From SAR86 cluster bacterium SAR86B (GTDB lineage Bacteria; Pseudomonadota; Gammaproteobacteria; Magnimaribacterales; D2472), in the NCBI GenBank assembly GCA_905181955.1, contig CAJJAC010000006.1, positions 1 through 47,140 on the forward strand: DNA of 47,140 nt, given 5' to 3'. Each line of letters starts with the position of its first letter. Within the stretch, counting starts at the first letter, position 1. The notes beneath the pieces were generated by a model. It ran no database searches and had not been told where the DNA came from. It saw only the letters and a program-made list of their open reading frames with translations. Positions 8,131-16,499 of the stretch are shown here, in pieces. A program made the position numbers and the translations under genes.

Positions 8131-9389
8131 GTTCAATAGAAGAGATAGTTAATCAAATTGGTATTCAGGCCAAAGAAGCATCTAAAGAGCTTGCCAGAAC
8201 TTCAGGCTCGAAGAAAAATGAGGCTATCTTGGCTATGGCAAAGCATATTCTAGCTGACGAAAAAATAATTATTACAGCTAATACAAAGGATATTGAAAGT
8301 GCAAAGCAAAAAGGCTTGTCTGAGTCATTTATAGATAGGCTTCAACTGGATAGTGAAGGTATTGCCTCGATAGCAAACACCCTGAAGGACATTGCTTCCT
8401 TTGGAGACCCTGTTGGCAAGGTGCTCGCGAATTGGACAAGACCCAACGGCCTGAAGATATCACGAGTATCTACTCCCCTTGGAGTAATAGGTATTATTTA
8501 TGAAAGCAGGCCTAATGTAACAGCTGATGCTGGGGCACTGTGCTTAAAATCTGGGAATGCATCGATACTTAGAGGCGGCTCCGATAGCCTAAACTCTAGC
8601 CTAGCAATCCATAAGTGTTTAGTTGAGGGTCTGAAAGAAGTTGGTATTTCTGAGCATGCTATTCAGATAGTTAATGATACTGATAGAGAGGCTGTAAAGT
8701 TAATGCTCCAAGGTATAAATAAGTCTATAGATGTCATAGTTCCAAGGGGCGGTAAGAGTTTAGTGGCTGAAGTTGAGAAAGAAGCAAAGGTCCCTGTCTT
8801 TGGTCATCTGGAAGGCATATGTCATATCTATGTTGATAAGGATGCAGATGAAGATAAGTCAGTAAACGTTTGTCTTAATGCAAAAATGAGAAGACCTGGA
8901 ATTTGCGGAGCGGTTGAAACAATTCTTGTTCATAAAGATATAGCTAGCTCTTTTGTGCCCTTAATAGTTAATGCTCTCTCTGCTCAGGCATGTGAAGTAC
9001 GTGGATGCAGCCTAGCGCAATTACTATCAGATCAAGTTCTTCCTGCTTCAGAAATAGACTGGGGTACAGAATATCTTCTACCCATTGTAAGTATTAAGAT
9101 TATTGAATCCGCTGATGAGGCTGTAAGTCATATAGAAAAATACTCCACAGGCCATACTGAATCTATCATGACAGAGAATCTAAACACAGCTTCCTATTTT
9201 CAAAAAACGATCGATAGCGCTATTGTCATGCACAATACGTCAACCCAGTTTGCTGACGGTGGCGAGTTTGGACTTGGTGGCGAGATTGGCATTGCAACCG
9301 GAAAGTTTCATGCAAGGGGTCCGGTAGGAATGGAACAACTAACAAGCTTTAAGTATCTCGTAAACGGGAATGGTCATACAAGAGCTTGA
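8127..9389 (+). CDS. proA: Gamma-glutamyl phosphate reductase ProA
   Basis: NADPH-dependent reduction of glutamyl 5-phosphate to glutamate semialdehyde, which cyclises on the way to proline. The 420-aa aldehyde-dehydrogenase-fold protein shows TRPNGLKISRVSTPLGVIGI, YESRPNVTADAGALCLKSGN, ILRGGSDS, VIVPRGGKSLV, KMRRPGICGAVETILVH with catalytic Cys260, and the C-terminal FADGGEFGLGGEIGIATGK and HARGPVGMEQLTSFKY. Length fits the family. The ATGA overlap with proB indicates translational coupling. The convergent gene on the other strand ends 3 bases away, so no separate terminator fits. Confidence 0.97.
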   Translation: MSSIEEIVNQIGIQAKEASKELARTSGSKKNEAILAMAKHILADEKIIITANTKDIESAKQKGLSESFIDRLQLDSEGIASIANTLKDIASFGDPVGKVLANWTRPNGLKISRVSTPLGVIGIIYESRPNVTADAGALCLKSGNASILRGGSDSLNSSLAIHKCLVEGLKEVGISEHAIQIVNDTDREAVKLMLQGINKSIDVIVPRGGKSLVAEVEKEAKVPVFGHLEGICHIYVDKDADEDKSVNVCLNAKMRRPGICGAVETILVHKDIASSFVPLIVNALSAQACEVRGCSLAQLLSDQVLPASEIDWGTEYLLPIVSIKIIESADEAVSHIEKYSTGHTESIMTENLNTASYFQKTIDSAIVMHNTSTQFADGGEFGLGGEIGIATGKFHARGPVGMEQLTSFKYLVNGNGHTRA

Positions 9390-9392
9390 TCG

Positions 9393-9707
9393 TTAAGGTT
9401 TTTTGTTAAACCTGGTTAGATTTTTGGCTAGTTTTTTTGAAAACCTTTTAAATATTTTTAACGACTTTACTAAATTGTTACTCTTCTCCTCTTCTACAAG
9501 AGAGTAACCATCCCAATAGGTAATTATATATATATTGTTTGCTTCGGTTATTTCTATTGATGCTGCATCTTGGTTTGAGTCATCATCATGCTGAATAATA
9601 ACGGAGGTATCATTTAAAATAATGGATGTGTTGGGTATGTCCGAGAAGATAGACTTAAATAAGTTCTCTATCTTGAAGTGGCTACTTTTTATATTTGTGC
9701 TGATCAT
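9393..9707 (-). CDS. Hypothetical protein, 104 aa
   Basis: I do not recognise this protein. It starts MISTNIKSSHFKIENLFKSI, has an acidic middle (HDDDSNQDAASIEITEANN), a predicted beta stretch IYIITYWDGYSLVEE, and a very basic C-terminus (KIFKRFSKKLAKNLTRFNKK). No signal peptide or membrane segment is evident. It overlaps the preceding DUF2805/TIGR03643-type gene by 26 bases and is last in the minus-strand run. The amino-acid mix is consistent with a real small protein, but no outside support is available from sequence alone. Confidence 0.5.
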   Translation of the reverse strand: MISTNIKSSHFKIENLFKSIFSDIPNTSIILNDTSVIIQHDDDSNQDAASIEITEANNIYIITYWDGYSLVEEEKSNNLVKSLKIFKRFSKKLAKNLTRFNKKP

Positions 9708-9900
9708 AGGAGTGGTGCCTGCCCACCTGACCGAACTCTCTTAGGCCAACGTGCTTGGTCTTTCTTCCGCTAGTCCTCTTCCTCCAGAGCGTATAGCTAT
9801 TTTTCTTAAGGTTTTCACGCATAAGATCTTCTACCTGATTCTGATTAAGGCCATAGGTTGCCTCAATGGCATCAAAGGGAGTTCTGTCCTCCCAGGCCAT
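9682..9900 (-). CDS. TIGR03643/DUF2805-type small protein; N-terminus probably extends to about 9942
   Basis: The 72-residue ATG-initiated reading frame starts MAWEDRTPFDAIEATYGLNQ and continues with LMRENLKKNSYTLWRKRTSGRKTKHVGLRE, matching my memory of the TIGR03643 (DUF2805) family, whose function is unknown. The fold looks like a helix-turn-helix-sized domain. In-frame codons upstream of the ATG encode NIISLEESDISRIIE, which fits the conserved start of the family (a SEADI-RIIEMAWEDRTPF pattern), yet the upstream stretch back to the stop has no ATG, GTG, TTG or CTG. Two ATT codons (9942-9940 and 9939-9937) are possible rare starts. No Shine-Dalgarno precedes the ATG at 9900. Confidence 0.75.
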   Translation of the reverse strand: MAWEDRTPFDAIEATYGLNQNQVEDLMRENLKKNSYTLWRKRTSGRKTKHVGLREFGQVGRHHSYDQHKYKK

Positions 9901-9953
9901 TTCAATGATTCTAGATATGTCTGATTCTTCGAGACTAATAATATTTAAATAAG

Positions 9954-10121
9954 TTAATCCTTTAACTTATTTACCTCGGCCTCAAGCTCTGCGATTCTTC
10001 TTTTCAAAGGCTCGAGTTCATCTTTTTTAATAAAACCCGACTCTTTCATAAATTTTTCTAATGCTGGTTTTAACATTTTTTCCATGTTTTTAGCATCTTT
10101 CATCATTGCAAATGGATTCAT
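9954..10121 (-). CDS. Small coiled-coil protein, 55 aa (possibly UbiK- or phasin-like)
   Basis: A short gene beginning MNPFAMMKDAKNMEKMLKPA and ending in a heptad-rich segment, ELEPLKRRIAELEAEVNKLK. A strong Shine-Dalgarno (AGGAGAAGG) sits 4-8 bases ahead of the ATG at 10121-10119, which strongly supports translation. The C-terminal coiled coil recalls the tail of UbiK/BMFP proteins or of phasin-like proteins, but at 55 aa neither match is safe. It lies 24 bases after rsmJ and just before the TIGR03643-type gene, whose likely upstream start is within 12 bases of its stop. Confidence 0.65.
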   Translation of the reverse strand: MNPFAMMKDAKNMEKMLKPALEKFMKESGFIKKDELEPLKRRIAELEAEVNKLKD

Positions 10122-10145
10122 TAAGCCTTCTCCTGTTAAATTTTT

Positions 10146-10880
10146 TTATATGTATATATCAAACCTAGTGGACTTGCCTTTGATTTGATAATTAATATTA
10201 CTACAAATTTTTTCACCTTTAATAGGTCTTTTTAAAATAATTTTTTTGTAATTTAATTCTTTAAATTCTGTAAAAAGAGTATCCGCCATATCCATTATAT
10301 TTTCTAGCTCTAAAATATTTTTTATAGCACTAATATTTCCAGCTCTTAATATATGTTTTTTAGTTATTGGGTATAAAGGATCTAAGTAAATTACATCAAT
10401 ATCCATTTGCTCTTTGTAAACCTCCAAAGAATTTCCATGAAGCAGTGTTAAGTTTGATAAAAAAGGTAGTTCTTCAATTGCTCTATTACAAGCATCTTTA
10501 ACCAGTAAATATAAGATCTTACTTTGCTCACAAGCAATAACTTTATGACCAAGAGATAAAAATATAATTGCATCAGAAAGAAAGCCGGCAGTTCCATCAA
10601 AAATAGTCAAAGTATCTTTAGTTTTTCCTAATGTCTTTTTTAGTAAAGTTTCATGCTCTGATCTTTTTATTCTCCAACCCATTGAACCTGAAAGAAAATC
10701 AATATGAAGATTGTCTAAGGGGATTTTAGCGTTATCTATAAAATATAACCCTGCTTCATTTATAGAAATAAATGAGCCTTCTTGAGGGTATTCTTGGACC
10801 AATTCAAAATTTAGATCTTGCGCTATAAGCTTTAATTCCTCTTCTTTATAAGAGTCTTCTAGATATATAACACAGGTCAT
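10146..10880 (-). CDS. rsmJ: 16S rRNA (guanine-1516-N2)-methyltransferase RsmJ
   Basis: A SAM-dependent methyltransferase modifying G1516 of 16S rRNA. The 244-aa protein shows SGSMGWRIKRSEHE, the cofactor motif IFDGTAGFLSDAIIFLSLGHKVIACEQS (family form is DATAGLGRDAF; here D-G-T-A-G-F), LLHGNSLEV, the catalytic-type VIYLDPLYPITKKHIL, and late KKIILKRPIKGEKI. Length is close to E. coli RsmJ (250 aa). It overlaps uppP by 4 bases and ends the lepA-led run except for three small genes. Confidence 0.9.
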   Translation of the reverse strand: MTCVIYLEDSYKEEELKLIAQDLNFELVQEYPQEGSFISINEAGLYFIDNAKIPLDNLHIDFLSGSMGWRIKRSEHETLLKKTLGKTKDTLTIFDGTAGFLSDAIIFLSLGHKVIACEQSKILYLLVKDACNRAIEELPFLSNLTLLHGNSLEVYKEQMDIDVIYLDPLYPITKKHILRAGNISAIKNILELENIMDMADTLFTEFKELNYKKIILKRPIKGEKICSNINYQIKGKSTRFDIYI

Positions 10881-11674
10881 ACAATAATATTAAGAAGTGC
10901 AAATCCAAGTAATAATCTATATACAACAAAGGGATACATTCCAATTTTATCGATAAATGCTAAGAAGAATTTTATTGTAAAAAATGCAAAGATTGCAGAG
11001 ACACTAAATCCAATAAATAAGCTTAATAGGTTAATTGCTGCAAACGAATCTATGCTATCTATAATTAAAAATACTAGCGCTCCTAATATAGTTGGAATGC
11101 TTAAAAGAAATGCAAATTTTGAAGCCTCTTTAAGATTTAATCCAACCAAGAGTGCCGCTGTTATTGCCGTACCTGATCTTGACGCTCCAGGTATTAATGC
11201 AAAAACTTGAAATAAACCTATAAAAAAAACCGTTAGTATGCTGAGTTGCAACATTGTCTTAGATTGAGAGCTGTATCGGTAGGCTAAAAATAAAATACCA
11301 GCAAAAACTAAGTTTGCCCATGCTATAGAGTTAACCCCAAAATTTCTATTTGTAATAAAATCAGAACCTAATAAACCAAAAAGAACAATAGGAAGAGTTG
11401 CAACTACAAGATAGAAAGCTAATTGCCTGCTCTCCTTGTCTTTATTGGGATTCAGTGGATTTATCGATAAAATCATTTTTTGAAGTTCAATTCTAAAATA
11501 AATAAGAACTGCAAGAAGTGTGCCTCCATGAGTTGCGATATCAAAACTTAAACCTAGATCATTAGCTCCAAATAAAAGACTAGGAAATAATAAATGCGCA
11601 GAGCTTGAAACGGGTAAAAATTCAGTTAAGCCCTGAATTAATGCTAATACTACGCTTAAAAAAATGTCATTCAT
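10877..11674 (-). CDS. uppP: Undecaprenyl-diphosphatase UppP (BacA family)
   Basis: An integral membrane phosphatase that recycles undecaprenyl pyrophosphate, the lipid carrier of peptidoglycan precursors; high dosage gives bacitracin resistance in E. coli. The 265-aa protein has both active-site motifs: QGLTEFLPVSSSAHLLF with Glu18 and the Ser cluster at 23-25, and LIPGASRSGTAITAALLVG with Arg166. Around eight hydrophobic segments are visible. It overlaps tsaB by 8 bases and rsmJ by 4. Confidence 0.96.
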   Translation of the reverse strand: MNDIFLSVVLALIQGLTEFLPVSSSAHLLFPSLLFGANDLGLSFDIATHGGTLLAVLIYFRIELQKMILSINPLNPNKDKESRQLAFYLVVATLPIVLFGLLGSDFITNRNFGVNSIAWANLVFAGILFLAYRYSSQSKTMLQLSILTVFFIGLFQVFALIPGASRSGTAITAALLVGLNLKEASKFAFLLSIPTILGALVFLIIDSIDSFAAINLLSLFIGFSVSAIFAFFTIKFFLAFIDKIGMYPFVVYRLLLGFALLNIIV

Positions 11675-12344
11675 TAGAAATCTTTTTGTAATTAGTGTCT
11701 TTTAAATATACTGGATTTGCATCCTCAGGCGCAAAATTTTCTTTAGTATCAAATTTTAATTTAGCAAGATGAGCTATAGATAAAGCATCTGAATGAATAT
11801 TAAAGGAGGTATTGCTATCTAATTTAATTCTTTCATCATTCCATCCATTACCAACATATAAGGCTGATGGGTTACTTAAAAGTCTAGGATTACTTAATTC
11901 CTTGTATGACATAACCTTTTCCTCCTCTTGCTCTTCTAGTAATGGAGAATTTAGATATGAACAGAAATAGACTTCATCAAGATCAGATTTTAATGCAACA
12001 TTAATCACACTGAATTCTGTATCATTTTTTTGCTTAATTGCTTGATAGGCTATAGATTTTAAATTTGAGATACCTATAAGTGGTTTATTTTGAGTCCAAC
12101 TAAGACCTTTCATAAAACTAGCCAGGCTTCTAATGCCAGTATACGAACCAGGCCCTCTTCCAAAAGCAAAACAATCTATCTCAGAAATATTTATTTGAGA
12201 ATTAATACCAACTGATGATAAGAGTTTATTCCAATTAGGTCTTTCTTTTCTTGAATGATCCTTAGAATAAGACAGGATATCATCTTTATATATAAGAGTT
12301 ACTGAAGATGTATCCCCTGAGCTATCTATTGCAAGAAGCTTCAT
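11667..12344 (-). CDS. tsaB: tRNA threonylcarbamoyladenosine biosynthesis protein TsaB
   Basis: Partner of TsaD and TsaE in making t6A37 in ANN-reading tRNAs. The 225-aa product has the ASKHA-fold start MKLLAIDSSGDTSSVTLIY and the diagnostic FAFGRGPGSYTGIRSLASFMKGL, followed by IGISNLKSIAYQ. The C-terminal part is diverged, as is usual for TsaB. The catalytic metal site of TsaD is absent, so it is not TsaD. It lies 6 bases after adk and overlaps uppP. Confidence 0.93.
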   Translation of the reverse strand: MKLLAIDSSGDTSSVTLIYKDDILSYSKDHSRKERPNWNKLLSSVGINSQINISEIDCFAFGRGPGSYTGIRSLASFMKGLSWTQNKPLIGISNLKSIAYQAIKQKNDTEFSVINVALKSDLDEVYFCSYLNSPLLEEQEEEKVMSYKELSNPRLLSNPSALYVGNGWNDERIKLDSNTSFNIHSDALSIAHLAKLKFDTKENFAPEDANPVYLKDTNYKKISNE

Positions 12345-12350
12345 GGCTGA

Positions 12351-12995
12351 CTACAGATTAACTTTAATGGATTCAAATACAGACTCCACTGTTCCTGATC
12401 CATTAACGGCAAAATACATTAACTCACTGTTATTAGATTTTTGAGCATAGAATTCTGATAATGGTTTGGTTTCTTCGTGATATACATGGAGTCTTTTAGT
12501 AACAGTTTGAGGTTTATCATCTTCGCGTTGCACCAAGGCATCACCAGTCAGATCATCCAAGCCTTCATTTGCTGGTGGATTAAAATCTAGATGATAGCTT
12601 CTACCTGATGCTATATGAAAACGTCTCCCTGAGATTCTGTCGATGATAACTTGATCATTTACTTGTATTTCTATTACATGAGAAAAAGAAACATTCATAT
12701 CAACCAACATATTTGCTTGACCTAGAGTTCTTGGAACTCCATCGAATAAAAAACCATTTTTACAATCATCTTGTTGAATCCTCTCAACAATTATTGAGCC
12801 TATGATTTCATCAGACACTAAGGCGCCAGAATTTAGTACTCCAGATACACGCTTACCTAGTTCACTTTCAGAAGCTATAGCTTCTCGCAACATATCTCCT
12901 GTACTAATCTTTGGAATATTTAAGAAATGACAGATCAAATCTGCTTGAGTGCCTTTGCCAGCGCCAGGAGGTCCTAATAAAATTAATTTATTCAT
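12351..12995 (-). CDS. adk: Adenylate kinase
   Basis: Interconverts ATP + AMP and 2 ADP. The 214-aa chain (the E. coli length) has the P-loop GPPGAGKGTQ (residues 7-16), the AMP-site KISTGDMLREAI, DGVPRTLGQA (usual form DGFPRT; here Val), VDQ-like NDQVIIDRISGRR, and the LID with DDLTGDALVQREDDKPQTVTKR. The LID lacks the four-Cys zinc site, as in E. coli. It overlaps acpS by 4 bases, an unusual partner for adk. Confidence 0.97.
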   Translation of the reverse strand: MNKLILLGPPGAGKGTQADLICHFLNIPKISTGDMLREAIASESELGKRVSGVLNSGALVSDEIIGSIIVERIQQDDCKNGFLFDGVPRTLGQANMLVDMNVSFSHVIEIQVNDQVIIDRISGRRFHIASGRSYHLDFNPPANEGLDDLTGDALVQREDDKPQTVTKRLHVYHEETKPLSEFYAQKSNNSELMYFAVNGSGTVESVFESIKVNL

Positions 12996-13360
12996 GTTTC
13001 AATAATAGCGAATGCGACTATGTAATCAGTTTCGTCTGCAATACTAACATGGCTCCCAATAATTCCTAAATCACTAAATATCTTTTTTAAGTTCTCTTGA
13101 GGATTAATAAAGGGCTTACCAAGATCATTTCTTAGAATTTCTATATCTCTTGGGAAAATGTTATCTCTAAATCCTGTGCCTAGAGCTTTTGATACAGCTT
13201 CTTTGCAAGCAAACTGTTTTGCTAAAAATAGTGACTGTTTTAAAGGCGATGTTTTTTTCCATAGAATTATTTCATTATCAGATAATATTTTTTTTGCAAA
13301 AGATTCTTTATTTGTAATTCTGCTTATTAAAATTATATCTGTACCAATACCATAAATCAT
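12992..13360 (-). CDS. acpS: Holo-[acyl-carrier-protein] synthase AcpS
   Basis: Transfers 4'-phosphopantetheine from CoA to acyl carrier protein. The 122-aa protein begins MIYGIGTDIILISRI with the metal-binding Asp8 and contains LAKQFACKEAVSKALGTGF with the second acidic ligand, then HVSIADETDYIVAFAIIE. Length matches AcpS (about 126). It overlaps recO by 4 bases. In E. coli and Pseudomonas relatives pdxJ lies between recO and acpS; here it is absent. Confidence 0.95.
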   Translation of the reverse strand: MIYGIGTDIILISRITNKESFAKKILSDNEIILWKKTSPLKQSLFLAKQFACKEAVSKALGTGFRDNIFPRDIEILRNDLGKPFINPQENLKKIFSDLGIIGSHVSIADETDYIVAFAIIET

Positions 13361-14055
13361 TTCTGTAGCCTTCTAAAAATTTGCCTACTATTTAAATCTT
13401 TACCTTCTAAACAAAACATAATTGTAGCTTGGGTCAGTTGCTTTAGTTTATTACTAGGAACATCAGTAAAGTTTCTATTTCTTATATTAATAATATCTTG
13501 GCCTGAGAAGTCAGGGTTCTTGCTAGAAGCTTGAAAGCCTCTTTCTGCAATAAAAATATAATCTGTGGAAGGATCAATGGGCTCATGTGCATCTATATCT
13601 GTTTGAAAATTTATTCCGTAACCAAGCATATCTAAAAGATCTATTTCAAAATTTCTTAATAAGAATTCCATTTCTAAAAGCTTAAGGGAGTCTTCAATAA
13701 ACTTGCTATATAAATTAAATAAATCTTCATTTGCAGCATCTTTTGGTAAAAGCTTGATCATTAATTCATTTATATAAAGCAAGCTATAGCTTTTTTTAGA
13801 AAGGCTATTATCTAAAAGGAATATCTCTCTATCGATATTAGTCAATGTTTTTAATTCAGATCTACCTGAGTAGGTTATTTGAAGTTTTGAAAATGGGACC
13901 AGGTAACCAAAAAATTTAGATTTAGGCTTCTTAGCTCCTCGAGCTATCACAGACATTTTTCCAGATTTTCTAGTAAAGATTTCAGCAATAATGCTTGTGT
14001 CGCCGTAAGATCTTTGATGAAGTAGAAAGCATTCCTCCCATTCATTAGGACTCAT
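13357..14055 (-). CDS. recO: DNA repair protein RecO
   Basis: RecFOR-pathway protein that helps load RecA onto SSB-coated single-stranded DNA. The N-terminal OB-fold is visible in CFLLHQRSYGDTSIIAEIFT, KSGKMSVIARGAKKPKSKF and YLVPFSKLQITYSG; the C-terminal helical domain includes FLLRNFEIDLLDMLGYGINF. I choose ATG 14055, preceded by GGTGGA, over upstream TTG/GTG codons starting at 14073, giving 232 aa (E. coli 242). It overlaps era by 11 bases. The zinc-binding Cys of some RecO proteins are not evident. Confidence 0.92.
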   Translation of the reverse strand: MSPNEWEECFLLHQRSYGDTSIIAEIFTRKSGKMSVIARGAKKPKSKFFGYLVPFSKLQITYSGRSELKTLTNIDREIFLLDNSLSKKSYSLLYINELMIKLLPKDAANEDLFNLYSKFIEDSLKLLEMEFLLRNFEIDLLDMLGYGINFQTDIDAHEPIDPSTDYIFIAERGFQASSKNPDFSGQDIINIRNRNFTDVPSNKLKQLTQATIMFCLEGKDLNSRQIFRRLQK

Positions 14056-14947
14056 AGCTTCCACCGACACCAAGACTTTGAAGATAATCTGAATCTGTAT
14101 TCCAGTTTTTCTTAACCTTTACCCAAGTTTTTAAGAAAACTTTTTTACCATAATACTTTTCTAAATCAATTCTTGCTTGCGTACCAATTCTTTTTAAAAC
14201 TTCTCCTTTTTGACCAATAACTATTTGTTTTTGTGTTTGACGAGCTACAAAAATAATTACGTGAATTCTAACAATATCTTTTTCATCCTCTAGCTGCTCG
14301 ACTTGGACAAAGGTGTCATGCGGGAGTTCATCACCCAGTGATCTAATAATTTTTTCTCTAACAAGCTCAGATACCATGAAATTATCTTGATTAATTTCTG
14401 AACCCTCTTCTCCATATATATGTTTATTTTCAGGTAGATAACTTAATATTAGTTTTTCTAATTCTTCGATACCCTCATCATTGATTGCTGAAATAGGAAT
14501 AATATCTAAAAAATTATAAGCATCCTGAAGTTGGGCTATTAAAGGTAGGAGTTTATTTTTATCATCAACTTGATCTGATTTATTAATGACACATATAACC
14601 CTAGAATCAGATTCCTTTATTTTTTCAAGCACCAAATGATCTAATTCTTGCATTGAAGCTCTTTGGATAACAAATAATATTAAATCTGAATCTTCAATTA
14701 AACTTGCAGCTGACTTATTAAGTAATCTATTCATTACTTTGGTTGATTTAATATGCATACCTGGGGTATCTGCAAATATCATCTGTTTATTATCTATTGT
14801 CTTAATGCCAAGAATATTATTTCGTGTTGTTTGAGATTTCCTAGAGGTGATGGAAACTTTTTTACCCAATATATGATTTAGAATAGTCGACTTTCCAACA
14901 TTAGGCTTTCCAACTATTGAAATATAACCACAAAAAGACTTTTTCAT
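14045..14947 (-). CDS. era: GTPase Era
   Basis: A ribosome-assembly GTPase that binds the 3' end of 16S rRNA. The 300-aa protein has G1 GKPNVGKSTILN, switch I with KSQTTRNNILGI, G3 ADTPGMH, G4 INKSDQ and a C-terminal KH domain with IVIGQKGEVLKRIGTQARIDLEKYYGKKVFLKTWVKV (listed here in pieces: QKGEVLKRIG and KVFLKTWVKV are the typical core). Length equals E. coli Era (301). Start overlaps the rnc stop by one base. Confidence 0.97.
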   Translation of the reverse strand: MKKSFCGYISIVGKPNVGKSTILNHILGKKVSITSRKSQTTRNNILGIKTIDNKQMIFADTPGMHIKSTKVMNRLLNKSAASLIEDSDLILFVIQRASMQELDHLVLEKIKESDSRVICVINKSDQVDDKNKLLPLIAQLQDAYNFLDIIPISAINDEGIEELEKLILSYLPENKHIYGEEGSEINQDNFMVSELVREKIIRSLGDELPHDTFVQVEQLEDEKDIVRIHVIIFVARQTQKQIVIGQKGEVLKRIGTQARIDLEKYYGKKVFLKTWVKVKKNWNTDSDYLQSLGVGGSYES

Positions 14948-15603
14948 TAAATAAAATCTCCTTTATTTAAAATATTTTCAGCTAACTTGGTTTCAGCAGA
15001 TTTTTTTGATTTTCCAGTTGCGCTATATAAATTACCTTTAAGCTCAAGACTGGATTTAAACCTTTGATCTTTAAGCTCCTCAGTGTGATAGTCAGGCGGT
15101 GTTATTCCCTTGGCCTGCATAGCTTCTTGCAATAGAGACTTAGGGTCCTTAAAGTCATTATCTAGTGATAAATTATTAAAATCATTTTGATAAATTTGAT
15201 AAATAACTTTTTTCACATCATCCCAACCGCCATCGATAAAAATAGCTCCTATTAGGGCCTCAAAAGCTCCCTCTAATAAAGAAAATTTTCTATCATCTGA
15301 TAAATTAATCATCCCTTTTGAAAGTTTTATTATTTCATCAAGTTTTATTTCATTAGCTTTTTTTGTTAATGAGCTCCCCTTAACGAGTAATGCTCTAGCT
15401 CTTGTTAGGACTCCCTCTTGATAGTTTGGAAAGTTAATAAAAAGATATTCTGCAATTACTGAGTTAAGAATTGAGTCCCCTAAAAACTCCAATCTTTCAT
15501 TATTAGTATTCTTATTAAAGCTTTTATGCTGAAAAGCAGTCTCCAGGAGTTCTTGATCAGTAAATGAATAGCTTATCGTTAGCTCAAGATCTTTCAAGTT
15601 CAC
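14947..15603 (-). CDS. rnc: Ribonuclease III
   Basis: Cleaves double-stranded RNA, including rRNA precursors. The 218-aa protein shows the signature NERLEFLGDSILN with acidic residues Glu39 and Asp43, the second metal-site region SLLEGAFEALIGAIFIDGG, and a C-terminal double-stranded RNA-binding domain from about DPKSLLQEAMQAKG to KKSAETKLAENIL. Length is near E. coli RNase III (226). It overlaps lepB by 4 bases and era by 1. Confidence 0.97.
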   Translation of the reverse strand: MNLKDLELTISYSFTDQELLETAFQHKSFNKNTNNERLEFLGDSILNSVIAEYLFINFPNYQEGVLTRARALLVKGSSLTKKANEIKLDEIIKLSKGMINLSDDRKFSLLEGAFEALIGAIFIDGGWDDVKKVIYQIYQNDFNNLSLDNDFKDPKSLLQEAMQAKGITPPDYHTEELKDQRFKSSLELKGNLYSATGKSKKSAETKLAENILNKGDFI

Positions 15604-16496
15604 TTAATACTTCCTGCTCTCTTAAAAGAAGGCATACAACTCCAACACTCCCATGTCATCCAAATATAATCAGCAGTCCCCATAAAGTTATCTCTTGGAA
15701 TAAAGCCCCAATATCTACTGTCGTTTGAATTATCACGATTATCTCCAACAGCAAAGTACATCCCCTCTGGAACAATCCATTCAGATGGAGCGCCGGATGA
15801 TCTTGATCTCATATGCTGAACAGTTACCTCTTTGCCGTCAAAATTCTCAAGATAAAAATCAATACCTGATTCGGTTTTGTAATAGGATTGAGGAACTGGC
15901 TTGTCATTAAGATAAAGCTTCTTGTTGATATAACTCACCTTGTCACCAGGTTTTCCAATTAATCTTTTAACAAAAGGCATTGGTTTATGTGGAGGTATAA
16001 ATACAACAACATCTCCTAGTTTAGGGTCTTTTGCTAAGGCAAAAGATTTACCTGTTCTTTCAAGTTTTAAACCATATGAATGTTTATTAACTAATATAAA
16101 ATCTCCAACCTTTAGACCTGGAATCATTGATCCTGATGGTATTTGATAAGGCTCGTACATAAAAGTTCTTAATACAAATATTAAAAAAATGGGGATAAAC
16201 CAACTTCTTCCTGAGGCTCCCAAATATGAATTGCTCGTAAACTTACCAGTAAGCCAAATTATTAAACTGATAATAGTCGCAAGTAAGAGGATGATGCTGA
16301 GGTCGCCAGCATTAATAAAAACTCTATATAAAATGACAAGACCTAATGCAAAGCCAATCTTTGAAATCTTGTCTTGGCTGGGTGTCTTTATATCAATATT
16401 ATTAGACTCATCCATTTTCATGGCTTCTAGCACCCATATTGAAAGGCATATACCAACTCCCACTAGAGCTAATAAAAATATTGGATCTGTAAACAT
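15600..16496 (-). CDS. lepB: Signal peptidase I LepB
   Basis: An inner-membrane Ser/Lys-dyad protease that removes signal peptides. The 298-aa chain has hydrophobic segments near residues 5-24, 45-60, 66-83 and 99-112, then the catalytic YQIPSGSMIPGLKVGDFILV with Ser123 and GDVVVFIPP...FVKRLIGKPGD with Lys177, followed by the box-E type VPEGMYFAVGDNRDNSNDSR. It has extra N-terminal membrane segments compared with the usual two. Standard position between lepA and rnc. Confidence 0.96.
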   Translation of the reverse strand: MFTDPIFLLALVGVGICLSIWVLEAMKMDESNNIDIKTPSQDKISKIGFALGLVILYRVFINAGDLSIILLLATIISLIIWLTGKFTSNSYLGASGRSWFIPIFLIFVLRTFMYEPYQIPSGSMIPGLKVGDFILVNKHSYGLKLERTGKSFALAKDPKLGDVVVFIPPHKPMPFVKRLIGKPGDKVSYINKKLYLNDKPVPQSYYKTESGIDFYLENFDGKEVTVQHMRSRSSGAPSEWIVPEGMYFAVGDNRDNSNDSRYWGFIPRDNFMGTADYIWMTWECWSCMPSFKRAGSIK

Positions 16497-16499
16497 AGC

